Notes under the pieces: generated by a model | The model's database searches: none | Seen by the model: the letters and a program-made list of their open reading frames with translations, nothing else | Told to the model about the DNA's origin: nothing | Translations under genes and position numbers: made by a program | In this document: piece after piece, positions 21,873-32,470 of the stretch | How the letters are laid out: the number at the start of each line of letters is the position of its first letter | Numbering within the stretch: position 1 is the stretch's first letter | From: Podarcis raffonei | Taxonomy: Eukaryota > Chordata > Lepidosauria > Squamata > Lacertidae | NCBI RefSeq assembly: GCF_027172205.1 | Contig: NC_070614.1 | Span: 31,682,501-31,746,500 of the forward strand | Direction: 5' to 3' | DNA length: 64,000 nt

Positions 21873-22767
21873 GCTAAAGGGACCCCTGACCATTAGGTCC
21901 AGTCGTGACCGACTCTGGGGTTGCGGCACTCATCTCGCTTTATTGGCCGAGGGAGCCAGTGTACAGCTTCCGGGTCATGTGGCCAGCATGACTAAGCCAC
22001 TTCTGGCAAACCACAGCAGTGCACGGAAACACTGTTTACCTTCTCACCCGCAAATTATCTGGCTGATTTACAAATACCTAAGTACAGACACTCCTTTACC
22101 CTGGCCAGATTTAATGTTCTGCCCTCTGCCCTGCTGCTAGGCAGATATGAGGGCAAACCATATGAGTCACGTGTTTGCCCATGTGGCTCATCGGAAGTGG
22201 AAACAAATCTGCATGTATTGCTGCACTGTAGTTACTACGAGGATCTACGCCTGACCTTTATTGCCCCAGTTCTACAAAAGCTTAAAAATGAACCAGAACT
22301 CCAACGTATGAGAGCCTTGGTAGAAGATAAGGTTCCTGAAATTACGATCAATGTTGCCAAATTCTGTGTAGCCGCTATTAGGCGCAGGAAACAAGAGCTT
22401 TCCAATGCCAATATGCAGGCGAAGGCAAATACTTAATTTTATTTATGCTGTCTAATTTTAAATTGCTGTTATGGCCTAATCTGTATTGAAATTGTCCTTT
22501 GTTTTTTCCGGTGTTATGCTTTGCTGACTAGCTGTACGAGTTCATCTGGTCTGTGACCGTTTTTAATAAATTTGATTTGATTTGACCTTCCCGCTGGAGC
22601 GATACCTATTTTTCTACTTGCACTTTGACGTGCTTTCAAACTGCTAGGTTGGCAGGAGCTGGGACCAAGCAACAGGAGCTCACCCCATCACGGGGATTCG
22701 AACTGCCAACCTTCCGATCAGCAAGTCCCAGGCTCAGTGGTTTACACCACAGTGCCACCTGCATCCC
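21873..22767 (-). repeat. tRNA-derived squamate SINE, minus strand, split by a LINE
   Basis: The two halves (21,873-22,043 and 22,585-22,767) together match the SINE at 44,606-44,895 in reverse: GGGACCCCTGACCATTAGGT at one end, and GGGGATTCGAACTGCC (reverse of the B box) and GTGCCACCTGCATCC at the other. The interruption is exactly the LINE at 22,044-22,584. Confidence 0.85.
22044..22584 (+). mobile_element. 5'-truncated LINE 3' end inserted in SINE
   Basis: Non-LTR retrotransposon tail flanked by a six-base target duplication ACCTTC (22,038-22,043 and 22,585-22,590). It encodes the C-terminus of a reverse-transcriptase polyprotein ending at 22,436. The segment RVCPCGSSEVETNLH...LLHC is a CxC...HxxxxC zinc-knuckle motif typical of such C-termini. 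A 3' untranslated region follows, ending in TTTGATTTGATTTG. The clade is uncertain (Vingi/I-like or L2-like). Confidence 0.85.
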
Positions 22768-24145
22768 TAATCTGTGGCAAAATCAGCAGTCGCTGCTGGT
22801 GTGAAAATCTTTTAGCACATTTTGGGGGGGATTGGTGGTTTGTTAGCTGTGGGCTAACTGCTCAGTGTGTTGCCACATTCCTGCTTCCACCTGCTCCTTG
22901 CATGAGCAGATTTGCACAGTGTATGTGAATATTTCTCTAAAGTAATTCCTCTTTCCTTGAAATTGGTAAATGTGCCTGATTAAGTACAAAAGCATCAAGA
23001 CAGCCAGGAGCTTTCATTTATGTTCATGCATTGTTCTGCTCATGTTACACATGCTCAGAGTCAGCCCACCCATGAGGTGAGGCGAGGTGAGGTAACCGTC
23101 TTAGGTAGCAGGGGCAGCAAACCATGGTGTAGATCTTTATTTTCTGCTTGTTCCTGAATATTCTCACTCACACTTTCTTTCCCGGCAGGGAGTGGAGTGC
23201 TGTTTTGATGTTCACCCCAGGTACCAATATGTCTTGGGCCAACCTTACAAATGTTGGTACCTCCACTGCTGCATTGCAGCTTTTCTTTGAAAAAGCCACT
23301 GAGGAAAAACTAGGCAGCACAATAAGCAAGAAGCAGCCAAATATTAGAGGACAGAACTGGATTTGTGTTTTGTGACCTGCCCAATGCCTCCTACGGTAGC
23401 CTCTGCCCTCGTGTGTGGTTTACAATGCTGCCCCATCCCTAGTCTTTGCACAGGGAATTGGGGTGAGGCAGAGAGAGAGAGCAAGTCAACCTTCATCTCA
23501 GTCAGCATAATGACTTAGATAATCTCTGAGTGGCTGACTGGCAATTTTAGATTAATTTGGATTTCTGTTCCCAGAAGCAACCACCACCACAACAACAAAA
23601 CTGCTCAGGGAAACTTGTGCTGTAAGAAACTTGTGCTGTAAGAGTAACAGCCAGAGAGAGATGAAGGTGGAGAGGCAGGGAATGATGAAATAAGAAAAGA
23701 AAAGGAATAATAGATTTCTTACTATGGATAGCATTAAATTAATATTTCAAAAATCAAAACTTACCTAGGCTCTTTAAAAACAAGCGGGTTTCATTGTGGG
23801 TAGGTGAAGTCTTTTGTTTAGCTGTTGTAGGTCATACATTAATAGAGTCGTCTGAGAACTTTACATCTTCTTTTCACCCTTGCCAAAATATGGTGTAGCA
23901 GTTTTATTTCTAAATCAGGTTTTAAAAGCTGTATGTGTAGGAGGTTCATTGGATATCTGCTTTGGCATTTTGGGAAAACACTCCCATGAGTCTAAACAGC
24001 CGATCAGAACTGGAATTCCCCTACTCCAATTATTGCTGCCTCTGTTTTTTGTCACAAACAAAAAGAAATAATTCATATAAGCCCTCTGTGTCTGATGCAG
24101 CATTCCAGAGCACACTGCATTTTGGAGGGAGCTCAGCTCTTTTGT

Positions 24146-24395
24146 CCCAGTGTGGTGTAGTGGTTAAGAGTGGTAGTCTCATAATCTGGTGAACCGGGCT
24201 CGATTCCCTGCTCCTCCACATGCAGCTGCTGGATGACCTTGGGCTAGTCACACTTCTTTGAAGTCTCTCAGCCTCACTCACCTCACAGAGTGTTTGTTGT
24301 TATGGAGGAAAGGGAAAGGAGAATGTTAGCCGCTTTGAGACTCCTTAGGGTAGTGATAAAGTGGGATATCAAATCCAAACTACTCTTCTTCTTCC
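24146..24395 (+). repeat. tRNA-derived SINE with MIR/CORE-like body, unit B
   Basis: Same insertion as 10,905-11,150, with the same tRNA-like head, CORE-like body and CTTCTTCTTCC end. Confidence 0.8.
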
Positions 24396-24581
24396 TTGCA
24401 GTCCCCCATGTGTGGATGGGAAGACAGATATGAGGATTAGAGCACATATCAAAGAACCAATCAATGCATGGGTTTGGCAACAATACTTGTGAAGTTGTCT
24501 GAGGGCTGCCTTCTTTATTTCAAAAACATATTAAAACTCATTGGAAGTGCCAGTAAAGTCACTTTCACACAGATAAAACGT

Positions 24582-24938
24582 AACAAGGGATCATCTGTCA
24601 TGTATTACTCTGTCCTAGGCTATATGAGTTTCTTGGCCATTGTCAGCCAAGCATGGCTTTTTTTGCCTACCCAGAAACTACCCGACAGATTTATTGAAAT
24701 CAAGTTTATCACGTTCAGCATGTTGATATTTTGCAGTGTTTGGTTATCTTTTGTTCCAACCTACCTGAGCACAAAGGGAAAATACATGGTGCCTGTGGAT
24801 ATATTTTTTCACTTAACTTCCATTGTTGGGCTGCTGGGTTGCATCTTTCCCCCCAGGTGTTACATCATTGACTTTAAGCCTGGCCTGAGCAACAGGGCAC
24901 AGCTAATAAGAAAGAAATGTGTCTGCAGTTTGCTATAG
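24582..24938 (+). pseudogene. V2R exon-6 relic (TM5 to C-terminus)
   Basis: About 117 codons match the end of the 7TM exon of the nearby V2Rs: [64 protein letters not shown] and [12 protein letters not shown], ending in TAG. TM1-TM4, the cysteine-rich domain and the ligand domain are absent. The 3' flank to about 25,080 also matches the flank near 31,860-31,965. It is a solitary gene fragment within OR spacer and cannot make a receptor. Confidence 0.9.
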
Positions 24939-25387
24939 TCCGCAGCTGATCGTATTTTGACAATACTAGTGTCAATATTTTCTAAGGCATTCTGTCTTGG
25001 CAGCTGCCGAAAAGCTTTAAAAATCACTTCTAGTTGTTTCCTTTTAAGTATTTTGAATATACTCAGATTTTCTTAAAAGTAAAACTGATGCATGTGGAGA
25101 CCTACAGTATAAGCTCAGCTAACTAGCCAGCCTAGAAGCCTTGGGCCTATTGTTTCTTTATACTGCCTTATATTGTGCTAGGAGTAGCTTTACTCCCAAG
25201 GTTGTAAATACATGCCTAAGTGTCTACATTTGACAATGAGGCATGCTCTGCTCAAATGTCCTAACCCCCTCAGGTAGAAAGGAATGCAAAGAGATCACGT
25301 GCAGTGGGGGCTGCTTAGAGAGAGAGTTCTTTGTTCGCTTGCTCAATGAATAGGTAATGAAGGAAAGACCATACAGAAGCACCCAGG

Positions 25388-25669
25388 GCCTTCTGGTGGT
25401 CCCTCACTGAGAGAAGCCAGGTTACAGGGAACCAGGCAGAGGGCCTTCTCGGTAGTGGCAACCACCCTGTGGAACGCCCTCCCAATAGATGTCAAAGAGA
25501 ACAACAACTACCATACTTTTAGAAGACATCTGAAGGCAGCCCTGTTTAGGAAAGCTTTTAATGTTTAACAGACCACTGTATTTTAATACTTTGTTGGAAG
25601 CCGCCCAGAGTGGCTGGGAAAACCCAGTCAGATGGGTGGGGTATAAATAATAAATTATTATTATTATTA
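25388..25669 (+). mobile_element. L2-like LINE 3' end
   Basis: Encodes a C-terminal segment (AFSVVATTLWNALPIDVK, then HTFRRHLKAALFRKAF) typical of L2/CR1-type ORF2 ends. GAAGCCGCCCAGAGTGGCTG and an ATT-repeat tail follow. Strongly 5'-truncated. Confidence 0.8.
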
Positions 25670-26595
25670 CACATGGTATACCGGTAATTATTATTGTGTT
25701 GTAACTTTAGATTGGAGGAAGTTTATGTATATGTATTGCTTTAATAGATAACAGCTCAAAATTATCTATGTAGTCATAGGTTTCCTTTTTCAAAAATCAT
25801 GTTTAAATAACCAGTAATAAAATAAAAAATGAATAGTCCTAAATATAATAATAATTCCCAGTTTTCTTAACCATTTAATCATACTGGCTCATGTGTTTCT
25901 TCCCCAAACAATTATGAGTGTGATTCACACAAATATTAATACAAATTTATTCCTTAAACGTAACATTACAGTCCTGAATTTTGACCATTTTCTCCATGGC
26001 AGAGACTCAACTTAGTTAAACAAAATGGGAAACTTCTTTTCAAATGTGGAGGGGGAAAGTTTTTCTTCAGCAATTCCTCAGAGAATTCACAACTTCAAAC
26101 TGGAGATTAGCCTGCCCATTAATTATCAAAAGGACTATAATTATTTCCCCTCTTTTTCTAAAACCCCAAGGAAGTGCAGTGGCCACCTCCAAAAACAGAA
26201 AATAAAAGAATTACAAAATTTGTAGGATGATATAAATATACCTCATAGCATTCCAATCTGGGGCCAGAAGAAAATACTGTACACACAAGACACTTCCACT
26301 TTGATATCTGATGTTTTGCATTTTAAGTTGGAACCTTAAAAGATGAGAATAGAAGGAAACAGGAGCATCCATGTCAAAGGCAAGGAAAACTTGCAAGCTT
26401 TTGAAAATGAAGTCTGTATTGCTGTTGAATAGTTATTTGTTTTCTGATTTTGAACATGAGAAGAAAAATTATGTGTACCAATCTGGATTTTTGCTCCATT
26501 TTTGTTTTAATTCCTTAATTCCTTTGTTACACATTTTGCATGTTTTTAAAATAGTGTAAACAGCCCTGTGATCTTTAGATGAAGGGCTGTATAGA

Positions 26596-26644
<49 letters not shown>

Positions 26645-26661
26645 GATATATTGTATTTAGG
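25670..26661. other. 5' flank of first V2R
   Basis: Matches 32,950-33,794 upstream of the second V2R, so it is part of the V2R duplication. An open frame at 26,025-26,225 is not kept in the other copy and looks spurious. Promoter elements could not be assigned. Confidence 0.6.
26597..26645. repeat. (AAT)n microsatellite just upstream of V2R start
   Basis: About sixteen AAT units end 16 bases before the ATG at 26,662. At the second V2R the same place holds a shorter mixed ACT/AAT tract (33,751-33,785). Confidence 0.9.
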
Positions 26662-26879
26662 ATGGAGATTCTAGTAGCATTTCTTCTGATACAGCTTCCT
26701 CATATGGCATGCAAGGATCACATTCTTAACTGCATGGTTAAAGATCCACACCCTCCACTTCATGACTATCAGCAGCCAGGTGACCTCTTCATTGGTGGAA
26801 TTGTTTCCCAGAGCATCATCGTCACAAATTTAATACCGTTCACAGAAGTACCACCACAGACTCTGCATGAAGAGCTTCT
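26662..26879 (+). CDS. V2R copy 1 exon 1
   Basis: Encodes a hydrophobic signal sequence ([17 protein letters not shown]) and the start of the ligand domain ([17 protein letters not shown]). The donor is CTTCT/GTAAGG and the split codon is completed by exon 2. It has roughly a dozen residue differences from copy 2, far more than any other exon. Confidence 0.9.
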
Positions 26880-29800
26880 GTAAGGAGTTTGTTTTTAATG
26901 CATTATTCTTTCTGTCACTTGAGTAATGTGTCTTGGCAGCTGCCGCCTCAGTTTGTCTCACTTTTAATAGATTTCACTGTGGGACCTCCACTAATATTGT
27001 TTGCAGCAACAAGCACTCAATAAACTGCAGTGCAGAAGTACTCCAACTTTCATATGGTTTGGTTATTTAATCTTCATTTAGGAGAAGTGCTTTTCAATAA
27101 ATTGCCTATTGCTCTAGTAATGAAGATGGTGATAATCTTACAAGATGCAGTACACAGGTGAGCGGAAATGTTCAGCCAAGGTCCATATTCACCCTTTGCT
27201 GCAAGTCTAGAGTCACATGCCATCATCTCCAAAATCCCATGATCAAATAATATGCATGTACTGGACATAAAACACACACATACATACATACATACACAGA
27301 CAAAAAACACATGCATACACATCCCCCTCTTCATTAGAGAGATGTCACCTGAAAGAGATATTTAAAACTCCCGTCTCCTGCCCTCTCAGCCGATACTGGA
27401 AATGTGGCTTGATCATTTAACATATTTCAACAGACGCACTGCATTGTTGCTTCCATGGAATTGGCCTTTTAACAAAATGAATATATGCTTTTGCCAATCA
27501 TGGGTGGAATTAGATGAAAGCAGGCGGTAGGGCAGGTGTGCTTCTCTGCTTGGCTGAAATCAGAAGAGCCCTTGCAGCTACCTCCTTACTCCAAGCATGA
27601 TTTGGCAGCACAGTAATGACAGCACACTGCAGTAGATGGTGGCTTTAACCCTGTCAATTTACTCCACTGCTGGGGTGGAGAATGGCTGAAAAGGCTTTAT
27701 GAGTTTGATCTGGTTATCTATAGGCCACCAGTGTCCTAGCCTTACTGCAGAATGACATTCTAATACAGAACATATCTCTCCTTCTAGTGTGGTGACAAAA
27801 AATTACCAACACATTCTCACCTTGGCATTTGCAATCAAGGAAATAAATGAAAACCCTCAGCTGTTACCCAACATCACCTTGGGTTTCCGCATTTATGACA
27901 GCTATTTCACTGCCAAAGGGACCTACCATGCTACAATGCTACTTATATTCACACCATGGAAACATCTCCCAAACTACAAATGTGACATCCAGGATAACCT
28001 CATTGCTGTTATTGGAGGACTGGACCCACTGACCTCCTTGCACATGGCAACTCTCTTGGATATTTACAAGATTCCACAGGTAGGACAGATCCTTCCAGTT
28101 TTTTAGAGGCTGGCAGAGGGGAAAGAGGACAGAAGGAGGTACAATTGGAGCAAACGGGCAGATTTTTCTTTTTAAGAGATGAACATCAAATCTAAGCCAA
28201 GCAATACAGCCTACGTGAATTGATTTGTAAATCTGAATTAAGAGAATGTACTTTAAAAGAATAAACTTATCATGGGTCCCATGAAGACAATCAGGACACA
28301 GTGAGGTTGGCAGGATTATTCTGAAGGGGAGAAGGAGGAAACCTCCAATTTGGCTGAGGGGGAACATCAGGACAGTGGTCTGGATAAGGTCCTACCCCAG
28401 TTTCATCAGGGGTCCGGGAAGGGGAGTGGGAGTCAGAGGGGTCCTCTTCTACACCTCATCTGGAAAGTGAATTTTCCCCAGTAGTAGAGTAGCTGCGTAA
28501 CTTTTCAGTAACTTGTCAGTGAAGCCACAATGCTGCATGGGAAAGATACAATTTTAACGTTCCAGGAGAGTTTTAAGAATTGTTCATTTGATGACTGTAG
28601 ATTACTTTGAAGACTTCAAATAGTAAAAAAGACTTCTCTCATTCTCTATTCTCCTTCACACCTCCTTTAGCTCATATATAGCCCTGCTCCAGTGATGAAT
28701 GATAAAACCCCTGGCCTTTCTTTTTACCAGATGACACCTCAGGAAGCAATTCAGTATGCAGGGATTCTCTCTTTGCTTCTGCATTTCAAGTGGATATGGA
28801 TTGGAATCCTTACTTCCAACGATGAATATGGAGATAGATTTGTCCAAACTGTATTTCCACTTTTCTCCCAAAGTGGTATCTGTTTTGCCTTCATAGAAAG
28901 AAGTCATAAACAAACAATTGTCACTGAAATTAATAACATGTTTACTCAGGGAGCAAAAATACATGATAAAATCATTGAGAGTAAAGCCAATGCAGTGGTT
29001 GCCTATGCAGAATCATTGGCAGTTATATTTTTGAGATGGTTCTCATACCTGTCAGAACAACAACATGTGTCAAAAAATGAAAAAGGTATTGTGTGGATAC
29101 TGACAGCCCAGATGGAGCTCACATCTATTACATATCAAAGGACTTGGAGTATAGACATTATCCATGGTGCTCTCTCCTTCTCAATTCACTCCAAGGATCC
29201 TTCAGGATTTCAACATTATGTTGAGAATAGGAAACCTCTGAATGCAAAAGGAGATGGCTTTATCCTGGACTTCTGGCAACATGCATTTGGTTGTATATTT
29301 GCAAATAGAGTAACTGAGCGATTGGATGGAGATTTTTGTACTGGGGAAGAGAAACTGGAGAGTCTTCCAGGGCCCTTTTTTGAAACAAGGATGATTGGCC
29401 ACAGCTACAGCATCTATAACGCTGTCTATGCTGTGGCCTATGCTTTACAAACGATGTTCTCATCTAGACTCCCATACAGAGCAATGGGGGCTGAAGGGGG
29501 ACAGAAGCTTTGGAATCTACAGTTCTGGCAGGTAATGGACCCAAGGAGTACAGCACCTAGAGTGTCTATGCACACATTCCACCAGGCTCAAAATGCCGAG
29601 GAAACTGACTCCCAAGCTGCATATGGCTCCCAATTTCCTATTACTTCACTTCCCTATGAAGTAGCAAAAATGCTGTCTGTATCTAACTATATTGACACCA
29701 AGATATTATCTTCCATTTAAAACAATTATATACTCAGAAAACTGTTGTTTAAAAAAATAATAACATGAGAATCCATTTGTTTCTGGGTGTATTTTAAGGA

Positions 29801-31742
29801 GGCTACCAGTCAGGAATAACTAAAAATATTTCAATGAAGCTTCTCAAAAGTAAACTTTGAATGTATGAAAACTTTTCTTATTTGCTTATTGCTATACTGC
29901 AATTTGAGGGAAGGGGGACATCTCTTCATTCAGGGAAAGTGTTTTTATAACTCCATCTAAAAGATTCAATGCACTATTGTTAAAAAGCATCATGCCCTAC
30001 ACTCTTACATTTCCCTTTGCATTCTAGTCCCATCACTTTCTGAGAAGAGTCTCCTTTAACAACAGTGCTGGTGACCAGGTTTCCTTTGACCAGAATGGGG
30101 AGTTAGTAGCTGGATTTGACATTTTCAACTGGATTTTTTCTTCAAACCAATCCTTTCTTAGAGTGAAAGTTGGACAGGTGGACCCCCAAGGTCTTCTGGA
30201 CAATGTATTCAGCATCAATGAGAGTGCCATAACGTGGCACAGCTGGTTTAATCAGGTAGGAGCCAATTGCTAGTAATTTCCGTTGGCAGAGCCAGAGTAA
30301 AATTAAAGTGGTACCACCTTTAGCCATATTTTGTTCTTCTTTTGTTCTTTAGTACTTACATGGTCCTCCTTCATTTGTGAATTAGGCAAAGCCTCATTCT
30401 GTATTTAGTGAAAGTTGTCGTCCTGGTTTTAGCAAGAAAATGAAGGAGGGGGATCCATTTTGCTGCTACGATTGCATCCCATGTCCAGAAGGGAAGATTT
30501 CAGTCCAACACGGTAAGAAAGATATTGCCAAATGATGTCAAACCTTCTTGATAAACAACAGATAGATACAAAGATAGATACAACAACAGATAGATACACC
30601 AAAGATAGAGCACCAGAAAGCAGAAGCAAGCGACAATGCAGCAGATGCAGGCTACGAGTTTATTGCTCCAAAGGATGTAAATCTCACCTGCCCCCACCTT
30701 CTCCTTAAACATTAGAGTGTTACCAGATGAACATAAAAAGGTACATAACCATTACTTTGCAATGTATCCATTTGGTGTTCCTCCAGTTGCCTTGAACTAG
30801 CAGAGATGGCGGCATAAAGCACCTATCTTTCCCTTTTCAGATATGAATGGCTGCTCCAAATGCAGTGACGTAAGCTATCCAAGCAAGAACCAAGATTCCT
30901 GTGTTCCCAGATTGGCTTCCTTCTTGTCTTACAAAGAACCACTGGGGGTCGCTTTAGCCTTTTTTGCCCTTTTCTCTTCCTTGATCACAGCTCTGGTGCT
31001 AGCAGCATTTCTGAAGCACCGCAGCACTCCCATTGTCAAAGCCAACAACCGGGGCCTCACCTACACTCTCCTTGTCTCCCTCTTGCTCTGCTTCCTTTGT
31101 TCATTGCTATTCATTGGCCAGCCACAGAAGGTGACATGTCTTCTCCGACAAACTGCTTTTGGGATCATATTCTCAGTAGCTGTTTCTTGTGTGTTGGCCA
31201 AAACCACCACAGTGGTCCTGGCTTTCATGGCCACCAGACCAGGATCCAGCATGAGGAATTGGGTGGGGAAGTCATTAGCTAACTCCATTGTTCTTTCCTG
31301 CTCATTCATCCAAGCAGGCATTTGCTTTGTGTGGTTGATAACTTCTCCCCCATTCCCAGATGTTGACATTCATTCAGTAAGAGAAGAACTTATATTGGAG
31401 TGCAATGAGGGATCTCTGACTTTCTTCTACTGTGTTTTAGGCTATATGGGCTTTCTGGCCATTATCAGCTTCAGTGTGGCTTTCCTTGCTAGAAAGTTAC
31501 CTGACAGTTTCAACGAAGCCAAATTCATCACCTTCAGCATGTTGGTCTTTTGCAGTGTTTGGTTATCCTTTATCCCATCCTATCTGAGCTCCAAGGGAAA
31601 GTACATGGTAGCTGTGGAGATCTTTTCTATTTTAGCCTCTAGTGCTGGGTTGCTGGCCTGCATATTTGCCCCAAAATTTTATATCATTGTGTTGAGGCCT
31701 GAGCTGAATAACAGGGAACAGATAATAAGAAGAAAAGCATGA
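26662..31742 (+). CDS. Vomeronasal type-2 receptor, copy 1 (six exons)
   Basis: Class C chemosensory G-protein-coupled receptor of vomeronasal neurons. Exons at 26,662-26,879, 27,788-28,079, 28,671-29,531, 30,028-30,255, 30,386-30,512 and 30,841-31,742 all have GT donors and AG acceptors and keep frame. They give 875 residues, within the usual V2R range. Order: signal peptide (about 1-18), Venus-flytrap ligand domain (about 30-500), nine-cysteine domain (about 534-596), seven-helix domain (about 605-855) and a short tail ending RRKA. The six-exon layout with the 7TM in the last exon is the family norm. Odd point: residue 540 is Phe where copy 2 has the first of nine cysteines. Ligand unknown. 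Confidence 0.93.
27788..28079 (+). CDS. V2R copy 1 exon 2
   Basis: Follows the acceptor CTTCTAG. Encodes [20 protein letters not shown] and [14 protein letters not shown], hallmark V2R sequence of the first ligand-domain lobe, with NIT as a possible glycosylation site. Ends KIPQ before GTAGGA. Confidence 0.92.
28671..29531 (+). CDS. V2R copy 1 exon 3
   Basis: The acceptor CTCCTTTAG precedes LIYSPAPV. Encodes most of the ligand domain: [28 protein letters not shown], and the second lobe through [15 protein letters not shown]. Ends LQFWQ before GTAATG. The open frame continues into the intron for about 60 codons, but the intron and next exon match V2R gene structure better. Confidence 0.92.
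30028..30255 (+). CDS. V2R copy 1 exon 4
   Basis: Starts [20 protein letters not shown] after CATTCTAG and ends TWHSWFNQ before GTAGGA. This is the last part of the ligand domain. One residue differs from copy 2 (SFL versus SFH). Confidence 0.92.
30386..30512 (+). CDS. V2R copy 1 exon 5 (cysteine-rich domain)
   Basis: Encodes [20 protein letters not shown] and IPCPEGKIS, the core of the nine-cysteine linker that couples ligand domain to helices. The first cysteine of the set is replaced by Phe (TTT at 30,404-30,406; TGT at 37,551-37,553 in copy 2). Ends one base into a codon before GTAAGA. Confidence 0.9.
30841..31742 (+). CDS. V2R copy 1 exon 6 (seven-helix domain)
   Basis: After the acceptor CCCTTTTCAG it encodes the last cysteines (CSKC, then SCVPR). 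The helices include [80 protein letters not shown] and [19 protein letters not shown]. Ends at TGA. Confidence 0.95.
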
Positions 31743-31787
31743 CATACCCAGATGTATCTGTGTTTATTTATATTCTACTGTGCAGTA

Positions 31788-31965
31788 CTGGCAGCCTGGT
31801 CTGAGCAACAGGGAACAGATAATAAGAAAGAGATGTGATTATATTTTGTCTGTAAAAGTGTCGGTATTTCCTAAGGCATTTTGTCTTGGCAGCTGCCTCA
31901 AAGCTTTAAAAGTCACTTTGAGTTGTTTTGTTTTAACGATTTTGTAGATACTCAGATTTGATAAA
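31788..31965 (+). pseudogene. V2R 3'-end relic behind copy 1
   Basis: CCTGGTCTGAGCAACAGGG and GAACAGATAATAAGAAAGAG repeat the last codons of V2R exon 6. The next ~130 bases match the 3' flank of the relic at 24,582-24,938 (AAGGCATTTTGTCTTGGCAG). It is the tail of another V2R placed 50 bases after the stop of copy 1. Confidence 0.75.
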
Positions 31966-32137
31966 CGTTCAACCACTACATCTGCACTGCTGAGTTCCAT
32001 CTTTCCTCTGAATGCCTTGCTGTTCAGTTGCTTTCTAAAAAATGGACGACGACAACGACGATGATTTTAATAATAATAACAATAACAATAACGGGCCATG
32101 TTCTGGAAGAAAAGTTGGAGGAACTCACCATGAAGTT

Positions 32138-32207
32138 TGTTTGTTTGTTTGCTTGCTTGCTTGCTTGTCTGCTTGTTGGTTTGTTTACTGTGGACTTAGT
32201 TGCAGTG

Positions 32208-32254
<47 letters not shown>
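32138..32254. repeat. Tandem (TTTG/CTTG)n and (CA)n microsatellites
   Basis: A tetranucleotide tract at 32,138-32,185 and a pure CA run at 32,210-32,254, separated by about 25 bases. An AAT/AAC-rich stretch lies just upstream (32,060-32,095). Confidence 0.9.
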
Positions 32255-32256
<2 letters not shown>

Positions 32257-32284
32257 CAGTGGCTAAAGGTAAGATGTGATTTAA

Positions 32285-32470
32285 AAACCCAAAGCGGACA
32301 ATGATCTGGATTAGATATGGCCACAACTTTATTGTTTATTACTTTATTACAGATATAGGTAGATTTTTGGCTCAGGCATTGGATGTATATCCATTCCAGC
32401 CCCAGCAGAAAAAGGTAAGGGAACTCGGTTCCCATAAATTCCTGCTCACCCCCACCCCCCTTAAAAAGGG
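32285..32470 (-). mobile_element. Fragment of LTR-like family
   Basis: On the minus strand AATAAAGTTGTGGCC and CCAATGCCTGAGCC-like sequence mark the 3' part of the family at 1,046-1,871. Partial copy. Confidence 0.5.

Larger units (their letters stand above)
20666..24581. other. Spacer upstream of beta OR, unit B
   Basis: No host gene. It corresponds to 8,733-11,336 plus about 1.3 kb (about 21,607-22,906) missing from unit A. The extra part holds a repeated spacer module and a SINE interrupted by a LINE. The open frame at 23,148-23,375 is also present in A but has no recognisable domain. Confidence 0.6.
11485..24729. repeat. Tandem duplication unit B
   Basis: Second copy of the block, read from the junction at 11,484/11,485 to the point in the V2R relic where A and B stop matching. 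The part at 11,485-12,426 should correspond to sequence left of the window in unit A. The V2R relic continues past 24,729 to its stop codon, so B keeps the ancestral right flank. Confidence 0.85.

Noticed and set aside
22197-22436. Host gene of 79 codons
   Set aside because: It is the C-terminal coding end of a truncated LINE with target duplications, not an independent gene.
23148-23375. Conserved 75-codon frame shared with 9,919-10,146
   Set aside because: It is kept only because units A and B are recent duplicates. No family resemblance or splice context is seen.
26025-26225. 66-codon frame upstream of V2R copy 1
   Set aside because: The matching stretch at about 33,210-33,380 does not preserve the frame.
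29532-29720. Continuation of V2R copy 1 exon 3 by 62 codons
   Set aside because: The GTAATG donor and the conserved downstream exon fit V2R structure. In copy 2 the frame stops after about 23 codons.
32210-32254. CRISPR-like or satellite array
   Set aside because: It is a simple CA microsatellite. No repeat-spacer structure occurs anywhere in the window.
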